DNA from: Coriaria nepalensis
Taxonomy: Eukaryota > Streptophyta > Magnoliopsida > Cucurbitales > Coriariaceae
Direction: 5' to 3'
Length of the DNA stretch: 64,000 nucleotides
Assembly (NCBI GenBank): GCA_027186245.1
Contig: CP114500.1
Coordinates: 5,962,001 to 6,026,000, forward strand
Part shown: positions 22,767 to 34,800 of the stretch, piece by piece
Layout: every line of letters begins with the position of its first letter
Numbering within the stretch: position 1 is the stretch's first letter
Notes under the pieces: model-generated
The model's input: the letters and a program-made list of their open reading frames with translations, nothing else
Database searches by the model: none
What the model was told of the DNA's origin: nothing
Made by a program: the position numbers and the translations under genes

Positions 22767-24895
22767 AGGGATTGCAATGTAATCAAACTATGAAACGAAA
22801 AAAAAAAAAGAAAAAAAGAGGAATCTAAACTTTTTGTATTTGACATAAAAATACATAATGCTGAACAGCTGAAGGAATAAGCAGCTCCCTCTAATTCTTA
22901 AAGATTTGACTTTGCCTTTACACCAATCCAACGGCAAGACACAAATTCACACACAAAGATCAACCGACTTTGCCTTTTCACTCACGCTTACAACACTCTT
23001 TTTATACTGTCCCGGCCTTACCCCCCTCTCTCTCTCCCTTTACATCAAAAAAATTAATCTCTTGTAGTTTCCCTTATCATCTCAAAAAAAAAAAAAAAAA
23101 AAAAAAGAAAACAAAAACCTGAAATCTAAGGGAATTGGTGAGGAAAGTGATTCACAATGGATCATAATGTCACAATTAACTTGGAAAACTATTTCTTTAT
23201 TGAAGAGGAGTTAAATCTTTTGAAGTGGTCATATTGTGCGGGGTTGGAAAAAAAAAAGTTAATGGTAAATAAACTTAAAAAAGAAAAAAAAAGAAAAAAA
23301 AAAAGGACCGACGAAGTAAAATTTTCATATAAATTTTTAAAAATTTATATATAAAAGATCTAATAATTTTAAATTAAAATATTAATTTTTAGAACGTCTC
23401 GTGGGTCGGCCCCTTACGGTGGTGATCTCTCAAAAAATTTCAACTCTCTAATCCTAGTGTGTGTTTGTCTGTCCGGTAGTGATCATTTTACAATGGAAAT
23501 CTTTCCATGACCTTTCCAATACGTTTTCCCGACCTTATACCTATGCAACCTACCTACCTATATATACATAGAAGACAGCGGAATCAGGAATGTAATAAAA
23601 ATTTAAATGATAATAAATATAAATAATATTTTTAAAATAGAATAAAAATCATATTACAAATTAAACTTTAATCATTTCATATAATGAATAATAAGGGTAC
23701 TAAAACACTTGAACAAAAATGATTTTATTGTATAAAAAAAAATTGATAGAAGTAGATTAGATTATATTTCTTTAATGACGAATTTGAGAAGAAATTAAGA
23801 AAATAAAAATAATTTTATTGGAAAAAACTGAAGGAAAGAAAAAGGAAAAAAAAAAAAAAAGGAAGGAAAGAAAATTCAAAAACTAATTTAATTGAAAAAA
23901 ATATGAAGAAAAAATTGAAAAACGAAAGTAGGAAAGGGTTGAACTCATGGCAAAAAACTTAAGTAAAACCCTTTAACCATTGAAATATATATGAAATTTC
24001 CTTTATAAGTTTAAATCACATTATATATCTATTCACTATATATATATATATATATATTTTATTTTTCGGCCGTCCGGCCCTAACTCGGCCGGAGTTGATT
24101 ATGCTCCTATATAAGAGGCTCGAGTTTTATTAAATGCAATAATTTAAACGTATCATGTTAATTAAAATGACAGAGTAACATATTTATAAGATCTTTTAAA
24201 TGATGTCATATATATTTTTTTAATTTAATAATAAAATTTTACTTTATGACCCTAAATATCTCTCCAGGTTGTAAGTATTGTAGATAATGGATAAGAGAAT
24301 CGATTTGATTCCTAATTGAAAAATATAGTAAAGCATGACAATCGATTAGATAAATTTAATCTACAAATAGGGTTAAGTATACAATTTTCGGATCATATAT
24401 ATATATATATATATATAGTAATCAATGGGCCAAGTCCTCTATTAGTAAACAAACACAAATGTTACACTAATATCGATATGTACGAAACAGTGGAAAAGAT
24501 TCAACCGTACATTCTCTCCTTTTAATTTGCATGCATGTGACCATACATACCTTTCTACTATTTTACTTTTTAGGGTTTCAAATTGTTAATATTTATTCAA
24601 GCAATTATTGATATACGAAATTAAAACTGGAAAAGAATAAAGATCGAAGGAAATAAGACAAAAATTATTATTATTATAAGTTTTTCCTCAGCCAGCTGGC
24701 ATGAGTTGGACACTAAAATTTAATAAAATAAAATAAAATAAAAATCTTAGATCTTAATTAATTACTTCCCCTTCATTTGGGTTGGTAATAAAAAAACTAT
24801 ATAATATTTTACGTTTATTTTTTAATCTCCATATAATAAATATATTAATATAGTTGATTAATTAGATCCTAATTAATTAAATATTTAATAATTAA
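22767..24895. other. Intergenic AT-rich region downstream of the IDD gene
   Basis: No gene recognised. It contains poly-A runs (22798-22820, 23083-23106, 23840-23860), TA runs near 24030-24056 and 24396-24417, and a GC-rich spot at 24067-24095 containing CGGCCGTCCGGCC, which resembles repeat-derived DNA but was not assigned to a family. The 3' UTR of the minus-strand IDD gene lies at the right end. Confidence 0.55.
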
Positions 24896-27467
24896 TTAGA
24901 AGTCACCCAATGCTTGAAGATCTGAATTAGCAGCTGGCTCAGAGAATCCAAAACCTGTGTGATGATGAACACGTCCGTGATGATCATCAAAACCTATGCC
25001 TCTGGTGTACGTTAGCGTATCCTTCACGCTCATTCTAACGTTAACTTCATGATCATAGTCATGGCCAGCATTTCCATTTCCACGGCAGATTCCAGTGGAA
25101 GTACTAATCGAGACAGCTCCAGCTCCTTGATAATGGTGATGATGATCATGAGTCAAACCCAGAAAGTCCCTGGTCAAACTGCCATCACTCTTCTGCCACG
25201 TGGAAATATCGTGATCATCCGTTACTAGTAGTGGGACTTGATTCACTGTGTTCATGTTTAGATCGCGGTGATGGGTCGCGGTCATCATGTGATCATGACC
25301 CGCAGAGTAGTAATACTGGCCATGAAGATGACGATCAGGGCAGCTGCTGCTCGATACTGCAGAGGGACCAACCGATGCAGCCTTCTGGAGTAGTGCAGTC
25401 GCTGACATGTGGCAGTTTGCTGACGCGGCCTCTTGCTGCTGTTGAGCAGTACCACCACTGGTCAACATGTGGGACCCATTAATGTTTATGAATAATGGAG
25501 AAGAAGACTTATTAGAGGAGGAGAGGGGGATATTCATCTGGTGGTGAAAATTATGGCCATGATGATCATCATGATCATGAGCTGGTTCTAGTAATATCTC
25601 AGACTTGATCAGATGATGAAGTGGGTTGTTATTATTAGGGTTAGGGCCTACTAACAAGGGATTTATGATAAGAGTAGGGTTAGGGTTTTGGAAAGGTAGG
25701 TGATGATGATGATCTGGCCAGGAAGTGGAGTGCTGCTGTAATTGGTTTGTGGGGAAGGGCAAGAGAGACTGAGGGCGAGGGGTAGTATTGGTATCATCAT
25801 AATTATAACTATTATTAGTATTGATGGAGATGGCGGCTAATTGATTTGCGGAGACTCTTGCACTTTCTTCAGCCAATGCATCGCAGAATGCTCTGTGGGT
25901 TATAAAGCTATCCTTCCTGCATGCATCTTCATTACTTAATTGAGGACGATAATATTATAATTATATATATGTATATGTATAAGACAAGGAGGAGAGGGGT
26001 GAGAATCCCCATGAATCTGTTGTCTTGTGTCTAGTACCAAAGAAAAGAGGGTAAAAGGAGGTAGTACAATGAATAGGTCCAATATTGCACAAATCCAAAT
26101 ATCCCAAAAAGGAGTTAGAGGAGAACACAACAAGAAATGGAGATTATTATTATTATTATATTTATAATGGAGGGTAAAAGGAAATGAGATAAAATTTAAG
26201 AAAATGGGTATTGAAAGAGAAAAAAAAAAGGGACTAAAATGGTCAATATTAGATATGAACTTGTATGATTCAAATTCTTTTCAGAAGTATATTGAATATA
26301 TAGATATGCAAGTATTCTCTGTTTCCCTTATATCTGATGTTCCATTTTCATGCAACTCCATGTCACAAATTTTAAGCTCCAAATACCTACTATATACATG
26401 CATACATGCATACATACATACATACATATATGTATGCATACATACATACATATATGTATGCATACATACATACATATATGTATGCATACATACATACATA
26501 TATGTATGCATACATACATACATATATATACATATGATCAATTTTTCCTGTCAAAACCTCCTTGAACACCACAATACTGAAAAAAATATAAAATTTACTG
26601 AAAGAAAAAGAAAGTAAGTAATTTTTTTTCCTGATAATAAAAAAAATGTATTTATATGTAATATATATAAATAATAATTTGAAATTAATTTTTTTTTTTT
26701 TAAATTACCTTGAGAAAAGGGTTCCACAATCGCATCTATATTCTCTAGTGCCACATGATTTCGAATGAGCTTTCCAATCAGATTGAACAGCATAGATCTT
26801 AAAGCATTTCTCACACTTCCATTTCTTCTCTCCATGCTTCCTGCAAAAGTGTTTCTTGATCCCAGTTAGATCTCCTAAAGCCCTAGAAGGATGGTGGTGA
26901 ACACAAGATGGTTCTGGACAAACATAAGCCTTCTTCCTTATCATCTCCTTGTTGTTCCTTTGCTTCAGCTTCCATGGCAGATTGTGCCCTCTTCTATGCA
27001 GTTGAAGATTCTGATCTCTCTGAAAACCCTTGTTGCATATCTCACACACGAATCTGTTCGTCGCTAGTAAAGTCTTTGGCGATAGTGCAATCACTTCTGC
27101 ATCTGGGTCTTCATAATATTTGAAACAAGATCAAAACAATTAAACTATTAATAAATAAGAAAAAAAATGATCAGAAAGATGATTAGAGGTGGATTGAATG
27201 AAAACACTTTAATTAATAACCTGGGTTTCCCGGAAGGTTTCTCTTCTTCTTAACCTTTTGTGGGAGTTGCTGATCACGATAATTATGGGAAATATTGAAA
27301 GTAGTAGAAGTGGAAAGCATAGGGTTAATTGATAATCCAGAAAAGTGATCATCAGCTCGGACAAGATGAAGTCTAGGACCAGAAGAAGAGACACTATTAG
27401 CTTCCTCAGACAAAGAGTTTGTAGTTGAATTAGACGTGCAGGCTGCTGCTGCTGCCGGAAACTGCAT
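24896..27467 (-). CDS. INDETERMINATE DOMAIN (IDD) C2H2 zinc-finger transcription factor
   Basis: Three exons (27467-27221, 27108-26709, 25916-24896) join in phase to 555 residues. The ID domain is complete: the basic segment [10 protein letters not shown] (about 73-82), finger 1 C2H2 (Cys104, Cys107, His120, His124), finger 2 C2H2 (Cys146, Cys151, His169, His174), finger 3 C2HC (Cys181, Cys184, His197, Cys201) and finger 4 C2HC (Cys208, Cys210, His223, Cys227), the last spanning intron 2. The C-terminal part has the IDD motifs [11 protein letters not shown] and TRDFLGL. IDD proteins are nuclear DNA-binding regulators, several partnering with SHR/SCR or DELLA GRAS proteins. Which Arabidopsis IDD is orthologous is not settled, so no symbol is given. 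The C-terminal half is unusually rich in His, Asp and Asn tracts. Intron 2 contains a 24-bp tandem repeat. Confidence 0.9.
26405..26533. repeat. 24-bp tandem repeat in IDD intron 2
   Basis: About five units of a 24-bp ATAC-based sequence; TATGTATGCATACATA recurs every 24 bp (about 26429, 26453, 26477, 26501). That 16-mer is a perfect palindrome, so the array can fold. Open frames across it on both strands are an artefact of the repeat. Confidence 0.92.
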
Positions 27468-27720
27468 ATTTTGATTTCTAGCTTTTGGAACAAGACTCCA
27501 ACTGAGAAAAATACAAGAAACACTCGATCTATGTTTTTGTTTTTGTTTGAGATCGACTCATAGAATCTCTCTCTTTCTCTATCTCTTTCTCTAATATCTC
27601 TATCTCTATCTCTTCTCAACACTTTTATCTTCAACTAGCAGTAAAACTAGCTAGCATCCTTCTTATACAAGTGCTCACTTAAAAAAAAATAAAAATTATA
27701 TATATATATAGACCTCTCAA
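27468..27720 (-). promoter_or_regulatory. 5' UTR and core promoter of the IDD gene
   Basis: Upstream of the ATG at 27467 the minus strand is GA-rich (GAGA-type tract at 27556-27618), common in plant 5' UTRs and bound by BPC proteins in studied genes. A TATATATATA run at about 27697-27710 sits some 80 bp further upstream and could be the TATA box. No transcript evidence is available. Confidence 0.4.
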
Positions 27721-28896
27721 ATTATATATAAATCAGAATTATTCAGACGGATAGCAGCTTGTTTGACCAACAGTTAAGTTTCAGAAACCATATAATACTA
27801 GCCACAGAAATTATTATTATTTTTATTTTTTTAATAAAAGCATTTGTAATTGGGTAAATTACAAAAAGCTAGCCAGCAAAAAAAAAAATTAAAAAGAAAT
27901 TTATAGGTAATCTTGTGATCGAAGAAGACATGGCAAGGTTATGATGATGGCGTTATTCATTAAGTCGCTATCTATGCCATGGATTGCTTTTATGAACAAC
28001 TCTGCATCAAATCCTTACATATATATATGTCATATGTGTTTATAAAGAGGGACATATTATAGAATAATTAATGAAAAAATGGTTAAGTATATAGCGTTGT
28101 TTAAAGAAGGCGATGATTACCGTAGCAGACAAAAAAAAAAAAAAAGATGGGATGACAAATTGGAAAAAAAAAAAAAAAGAGAAAAAAACCACCGTGGGAA
28201 AAAAAAAGTCTACAGTGTACAGAATTATGCAGGGAGAGACGGTGAGAGAGAGAGAGAGGATGAGCTTAGAGAAGGCAGTACTGGAAGCAAAGACTAGGAA
28301 GTATCCCAATCCACCTGATTGATTTCAGTAAATTTATTATTTTCATCTTCTTAATTATTATTATTACATTGTTATTTCTTGTAATAATTAATATGGTTTT
28401 ATATAATTACAATTCTTTTTAGGGCAACGTTGTCACTTTCTGTCTTTTCTTTTGTTGGCTGTAATAAAATATCCAAACTCTTAAAAGGGTATTGATTTGA
28501 ATGGAATGGAATGAGGAGGACATTAGAAAAAGAAGGAGAGAATGGCACATAGTGCAGCTAAAAAGGACTTATAATTAGGAGAATTTATAAGAAGCTCATA
28601 AAGCTTACAAAGAAAAAAAAAACCCCTCGTCCTTGCTAATGCAACTCGGCCCACTGGATAGATGATTGATTCATCGATTGACTCTTATTATAAGATTCTA
28701 CAACACTATACACTTTATATCTTCTTAATATCTATAAAGACAGCAGTATATATAAATTCCAAAAGTTATAGCACATACTCCTACTTTTTTTTGTTTTACC
28801 CTAATCATTGCAACGGTAATAAGTGGGTAATAAGTGATTCATCTTTGGACAATCCTCTTTTCATCGAATTTGAGAAAGTGGGCTGAGTCAAAAATA

Positions 28897-28941
<45 letters not shown>

Positions 28942-29040
28942 GCCCTTATCTAATGGAACTTACGGTGGAGAACCGAATCTAACTTTAAAATAAAAGGGAC
29001 CACATTATTCATAATATAGATTTTCATTTTTTCTAATATG
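27721..29040. other. Intergenic region upstream of the IDD gene
   Basis: No gene seen. It contains poly-A runs around 28128-28210, a GA repeat at 28244-28258 and the AAT/ATT palindrome at 28897-28941. The open frames around 28079-28322 follow the poly-A tracts and are not credible genes. Confidence 0.6.
28897..28941. repeat. (AAT)n/(ATT)n perfect inverted repeat
   Basis: Eight AAT units run directly into seven ATT units at 28920/28921, giving a stem of about 21 bp with no spacer. Such a structure can form a hairpin or cruciform and is prone to slippage. Confidence 0.9.
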
Positions 29041-29309
29041 CGGGATTCTCAGTTTAAAGACAAGCATAGAACATACTCAAATCAAGTCATGCAAGATCCT
29101 CAACCTAGAGGATAATCATAAGCTAAATCCTAAACCATTCCCATTTGTACCCAAGAACTCCAAGAGAAAGAGAGAAAGAGAGCTTTTACTCACACAATAT
29201 AATTCTTATTTCTAAATCATTGGTAAAACTTTTTGATGATGTTTTACAAAGCAGGAGAGCCCTTATATAGGCAAGGGCAAAGCAAACACACCGACGAGCC
29301 AAAGAAAAG
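29041..29309 (-). mobile_element. Possible LTR fragment, minus strand
   Basis: On the minus strand this stretch has CCTATATAAGGGCTCTCC (about 29261-29278), a TATA-like core, followed by about 200 bp of T-rich sequence with CTCTTTCTCTC, an arrangement common in plant LTR R-U5 regions. It lies directly left of Copia E but in opposite orientation and does not match E's own LTR. No terminal TG/CA pair or target duplication was identified, so it may be unrelated promoter-like sequence. Confidence 0.25.
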
Positions 29310-31217
29310 AAAACCAAGTGTTTCTCATTTCAAGGTATTTGGATTAGTTTGTTTTAGCCACATACCAGAAGCTAGAAGAGACAAGCTCTCTGTCAAGGCA
29401 GAGAAGGGAATTATGATAGGGTATGGAGCTGATAGTAAATGCTATAGAGTGTACATTCCCAGCAACAACAAAGTCTCTATGTGCAGAGACCTCATAGTAG
29501 ATGAAAATGCAATCTATAATTGGTTTGAAGAATCTAACTATGAAGAGTTGATGGAGATTGAAGATCATGATCAGATTTTGAATCCCTCCCTAGAATCTGA
29601 TGAAGATTCAGATTTTGAACCTGTCAATCCTAGGTTCAGAAATTTGAATGAAATTTACCAAGTGGCTAATGTTACTGTGATGGAACCAAGATGCTTTGAA
29701 GAGGCTTGTGAAGATCAGAATTGGAGGAAAGCCATGGAGGAGGAGTTGAGAATGATCATGAAGAATCAAACTTGGATTCTAGTCGACAAGTCGGAAAAGA
29801 AGAAGATCATTGGTTTAAAGTGGATATACAAGCTCAAACTCAATGCTGATAATTCCATCAATAAATACAAAGCAAGATTGGTAGTGAAAGGGTATTCACA
29901 GCAGTATGGGGTGGATTACACAGACACTTTTGCTATGGTTGCCAGGTTGGATACCATAAGGCTTCTTGTTGCCTTAGCTGCTGGAAGAGGCTGGTTTATA
30001 CATCAACTAGATATTAAATCAGCTTTCTTAAATGGAATTCTAGAAGAGGATGTATATGTTGAACAACCTGAAGGTTTTGAAGTAAAGGGAAATGAAAAGA
30101 AGGTCTATAAGTTGAATAAAGCTCTTTATGGCCTCAAGCACGCCTCTAGGTCTTGGTATAGCAGAATAGATGATTATTTCTACAAGTATGATTTCAGGAG
30201 GAGTGAAAATGATCCTACCGTTCACATTAAGCAATCAGGTGATTCTATTATTATCATTTCATTATATGTAGATGACCTTCTAGTTACTGGTAATCAACTT
30301 AGTTCAATTGATGAAGTAAAGAAAGAAATGAAATATGTGTTTGAAATGACTGATTTAGGCTTGATGAAGTTCTTTCTTGGAATGGAAGTGTTTCAAATGA
30401 AAAACAAAATCTTTATTTCCCAAGAGAAGTATGTGAAGGAACTACTTAAGAAGTTTAACATGGTCGAAGGGAAAGTCATGTCCACTCCTCTATTTGCCTG
30501 TGATAAGTTTAAAAGGGACGATGGCTCTAATAGGGTAGATGAGACCTTATATAGATGTATGATTGGGGGGATGATGTACTTAACAACCACTAGACCAGAC
30601 ATAATGACTCAGTGAGTCTCCTGTCAAAGTTTATGCATTGTCCTTCTCAATTGCATATGAGAGGAACAAAAAGGGTGTTAAGATATTTGAATGGAACAAT
30701 CAAATATGGAATTCTGTTTTAAAAAGGAGAGATAACATTGGAGGGATATGTTGATAGTGATTGGGCAGGATCTATGGAGGATTCTAAAAGCACTAGTGGT
30801 TTTTGTTTCTCTTTGGGGTTTGAAATTTTTTGCTAGAGCTCAAGGAAACAAAGCATTGTAGCTCAGTCCACAGCAGAGGCAGAGTATGTTGCTGCTGCTG
30901 CTGCTTGCAATCATGGAGTTTGGGTGAGGAAAATCTTAAAGGACTTGGGACTAGAACAAACTAAAACTACTGTGATCCATTGTGATAGTAAGTTTCCTAT
31001 TGCCATAGCAGAAAATCCAGTGAATTTTGGAAGAACAAAACATATTCAAGTAAAGTTTCATTCCATTATCGAAAGGGTGAAAGAATGAGAAATTAGGCTA
31101 ATGCATTGTCAATCTGAAGAACAAGTTGCAGATGCTTTCACTAAGTCCTTGCCATCTCATAAATTCGAATTTTTCAAGTCCAAAATGGGAGTCATAAGCA
31201 ATTGCTTCAAGAAGGAA
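29310..31217 (+). pseudogene. Copia E integrase end, RT and RNase H
   Basis: A long open frame runs to 30615. It starts to align with Copia at KPSVSHFKVFG (about 29308), the end of integrase, then shows RT: GLKWIYKLKLNADNSINKYK, the DIKSAFLNGILEEDVYVEQP-type segment, ALYGLKHASRSWY, SLYVDDLLVTG (catalytic YVDD) and LGLMKFFLGMEV. It is cut by a frameshift and stop at 30615 after TTTRPDIM. RNase H continues to about 31217 with YVDSDWAGS, STSGFCFS, STAEAEYVAAA and HCDSK segments, with two more stops. The 73 bp of open frame before 29308 have no Copia similarity. Confidence 0.85.
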
Positions 31218-31856
31218 TGTTAGAAGGTTGAAGTTGCTTACTTATGCCTTTAATCATTCTTAGAGTTAACTTTTTTCATGGTTAATTTTTTTGGCATTGA
31301 CTCTTATACATTTAGTTAGTATGCATCATTTTGGACTTGTAGCAATTGGAATTAAGTAAATCATAGGTGTGTAGCTTGTTTTAGACCCTCATCTAGCTGG
31401 CCGCTCAATGATGCTATTTTGCTGCTATGATGTCATCAATATCATGTTTTGGAGGGAAGAATTCAGTTTGTTTTAATTTGTTATCATGTTTATAAAGTGT
31501 TGGAAGTGCACGTGAAGGCTGAATTGCATTGGAGAAAGTTTTGGGTACTTTTGCCTCTTATGGAAGGTTTAGTGCAAAGGTTTGTGAGATTGCTATTTTT
31601 TAGCATGTTTTTCTGGTTTAAGCCACTCTTATTAATGTATAGCTTTCCTTTAGATGTATGAGTGTTCTTATTTTCATTTATTGTTGTTGCTATTATCTTG
31701 TACATTGATCATGTTAGTTGTATTAAAATGACATTGTTCTAGTAATGAAAATGCAAATTTTCAGTTTATTTTTTGCTTTCTCTCTTTGTCGTCCTTCTCT
31801 GTTTTTGTTCTTGTGAGCAAGGTGATTTTCATATTTCTTCTACTTCACTTCTAACA
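31218..31856 (+). repeat. 3' LTR of Copia E
   Basis: It starts TGTTAGAAGG just after the purine tract and ends TTCTAACA, so the ends form the short inverted repeat TGTTAG/CTAACA. No partner LTR was found. Confidence 0.7.
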
Positions 31857-31883
31857 GCAATGAGTCAATAAGAAAAGACGACA

Positions 31884-34800
31884 TTGAAGGAGAACCAGAA
31901 GAAAGAAAACAAGGCGCTCTTCCACATATATCAAACAATTGAGATGTTTGTATATGAGAGAATTACAAATGTCGAAACATCAAAGCAAACTTGGAACATC
32001 ATCCATACAGACTTCAAAGGCAAGCCAAATGTGAAGATAGTTCGACTTCAAACCTTACTATCATAATTCGAAACGTTAGGGATGAAAGAAACATAGAGCA
32101 TTAAAGACTATTTTACCAAAGTCACTTCCATCATTAATCAAATGAGATCCAATGGAGAGATTTCAAAAGATACAAGGGTCATCGAAAAGATCATGCAAAG
32201 CCTTCCTCCAAAGTTTGACTACGTAGAAGCTGCAATTGTAGAGTCCACAGACATCTGCACCCTCATTTTGGATGATTTACAGGAAATATTAGAGGCACAC
32301 GCATTCAAAATTAATAAAAAGAACCCACCTCTTGAACAACTTGAAAAAGCTCTCAAGCCCCAAGTCATCTTTATGAGAAGAAGTTGGAATCAAGATCGTT
32401 GTCTGAATCAAAATTGGCGTGGAAGAGGCAAAGGAAGAGGTAGATGTTTCCAATCGCAAGGAAGATGATTCTCTTATCCTCAAGGAAGTGGAAGAGGTTC
32501 TGTAAAAAATACTAATGAGAATAACATAAATACAAATAGAGGAAGATGACGTGGCTACTTTGAATGCTATTATTGCAGCAAACATGGTCACACACAACGT
32601 GAGTGTTGGTTCAAGGAAGAAGATGACAAGAAGAATGGAACTAGTTTTATGCATGAGATCAACATTGACAATGATGATTATGAGGGGACGTTATTGCTAG
32701 CAGCATTTCAAGATACCGATATGAAAGAAAAGTGGTACCATAACAGTGGAGCGAACAAGCACATGACCTACTACAAAGATCTCTTCTTAAGTCTCTCTAA
32801 AATAAATCATGGTGAAATTACAATTGGTGATGCTAAATCTGATAAAATTAAGGGAGTTGGAAAAGTTGCATTTAAAACAAAGTCTGGCAGTATTAAGAAG
32901 ATTCCTGAGGTATATTATGTTCCTGGCTTGAAAAATAATTTATTAAGTATTGGCTACCTTTGGAAGAAAGGATATGATATACATATGCATAATGGTGCTT
33001 GCTACAATCTTGGGAAAATCAACTTGTTGCAAAGATTAATGTAATAAAAATAATTTGTTCCCTATCTATCTCCACACTGCAAATATATCTTGTTTTGTAG
33101 GAGAAGAGAATGGAAATTCCAAATTATGACATGAAAGATTTGGGCACTTGAACTGTGGAAGTTTGAAGATGATGTCAAACAAAAATATGATTGAAGGGTT
33201 GCCTCGTATTGATCATACTGAAGAAGTTTGTGAAAAGTGCCAGCTTGGGAAGCAACACAGAATTTCATTCCCATCATAGTCCACATGGTGAGAAAAACAT
33301 CCTCTACAGCTTGTTCACTCTGATCTTTGTGGTCCAATGCTAGTAACATCAGCTGGAGGTAATCGATATTTCATTACTAGATGATTTCTCAAGAAAGGTA
33401 TGAGTTTATTTCCTCAAAGATAAATCTAAAGCATTCCAAGTCTTTAAAAATTTTAAGGTCGAGGTCAAAAAGTTCATTGGTCGTCAAAAAGTTTATCATT
33501 GAGGAATGATAATGGAGGAGAATATCTTCATTGAGTTTTAAAAATATTGCATGGATTATGGAATAAAGCATCCATCAATAGCCCGATATAACCTGTAATC
33601 AAATGGAGTAAGCGAAAGAAAGAACCGAACAATAATGGAGATGGTGAGATGCATGCTTAAGAAGAAAAATTTGCAACAAGAACTTTGGGTAGAAGTTATT
33701 TCATGTGCAGTCTATTTGATCAATAGATCACCAACAAAAAGCCTGAATGAGTGCCCACCTCACAAGGCATGGTATGAAGTGAAGCTGAATGTGCAACATT
33801 GGAGAACTTTTGGTTGTATTGATTACTCTTAGGTTCCAAAGGAGTTGCGAAATAAGCTTGATGATAAGGCAGAGAAATGTATTTTCATTGGGTACAATGA
33901 AAGGAGCAAGGCATATAAGCTGTGCAATCCAAAGATGAAGAAGTCCTTAGTAAGTCGTGATGTTTGGTTCGATGAAATTCTTTTTTGATAGAAAGAAAAA
34001 TGATATGGTTATGCTTCCTACTGTGTAAGATGAAGCTGATACCGGTACTTATAAGAAATTGCTCCTCAATCTCTGAGGTCCGCATCAAGCGATGATGAAT
34101 CGCCTCCAAGAAAGTTTAGAAGTATGCAAGATATTTATGACAGCACAGAGCAGGTAAATTTGGAAGATGAGAATGTATTCTTTGCATTCTTTGTAGGCGA
34201 GGATCCAATTTCTTTTAATGAAGCATGTGAGGAAGAAAAATGAAAGCAAGCCATGGATGAAGAAATAAAGACCATTAAGAAGAACGAAACATGGGAGCTC
34301 ATAGAGCTGGCAACACATAAGAGTCCCATTGGTGTTAAATGAGTGTACAAAACAAAGAAAAATGCAGATGAGTTCATTAAGAAATATAAGGCAAGATTCG
34401 TTGCAAAGGGGTACAAGCAAAAAGAAGGTGAAGACTGTACTGAAGTTTTCTGTCCTATCTCTAGACTTGACACCGTTCATTTGATCATCTCTCTTATTGC
34501 ACAAAACAAATGAAAGCTTTTCTAATGGATGTGAATTCTACATTTTTGAATGGTTTTCTTCAAGAAGAGGTGTACTTGGAGCAACCGCAAGGTTATGTAA
34601 AGAAATGAGAAGAAAAGAAAGTACACAAGTTTAAGAAGGTATTATATGAGTTCAAATAATCAACTCGTGCTTGGTACAGTCACATTAATTCTTACTTTGA
34701 GAAACATGATTTTCATAAGTACTCCGATGAGCATACCCTCTATACCAAAAGCAACCCGCAAGGAGGTTTCATGTTGTAAGTCTTTATGTTGATGATTTCA

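Larger units (their letters stand above)
29310..31856 (+). mobile_element. Copia E, 5'-truncated
   Basis: This element keeps only the end of integrase, RT, RNase H, a purine tract (AAGAAGGAA) and a 639-bp 3' LTR. Gag, protease and the integrase core are missing, and no 5' LTR was found in the window. It belongs to a different Copia lineage from A-D, judging by its RT sequence and long LTR. It abuts the gag of Copia F. Confidence 0.8.

Noticed and set aside
26204..26617. 137-codon open frame (+) and several opposite frames
   Set aside because: They run through the ATAC repeat of an IDD intron and have no homology; the periodic Tyr/His/Ile is a repeat artefact.
28079..28322. Lys-rich open frames (+) of 69 and 72 codons
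   Set aside because: Composed of poly-A translated as Lys with no domain.
29233..29307. Start of Copia E at the first in-frame Met
   Set aside because: The 24 residues before KPSVSHFKVFG show no Copia similarity; the recognisable element begins at about 29308.
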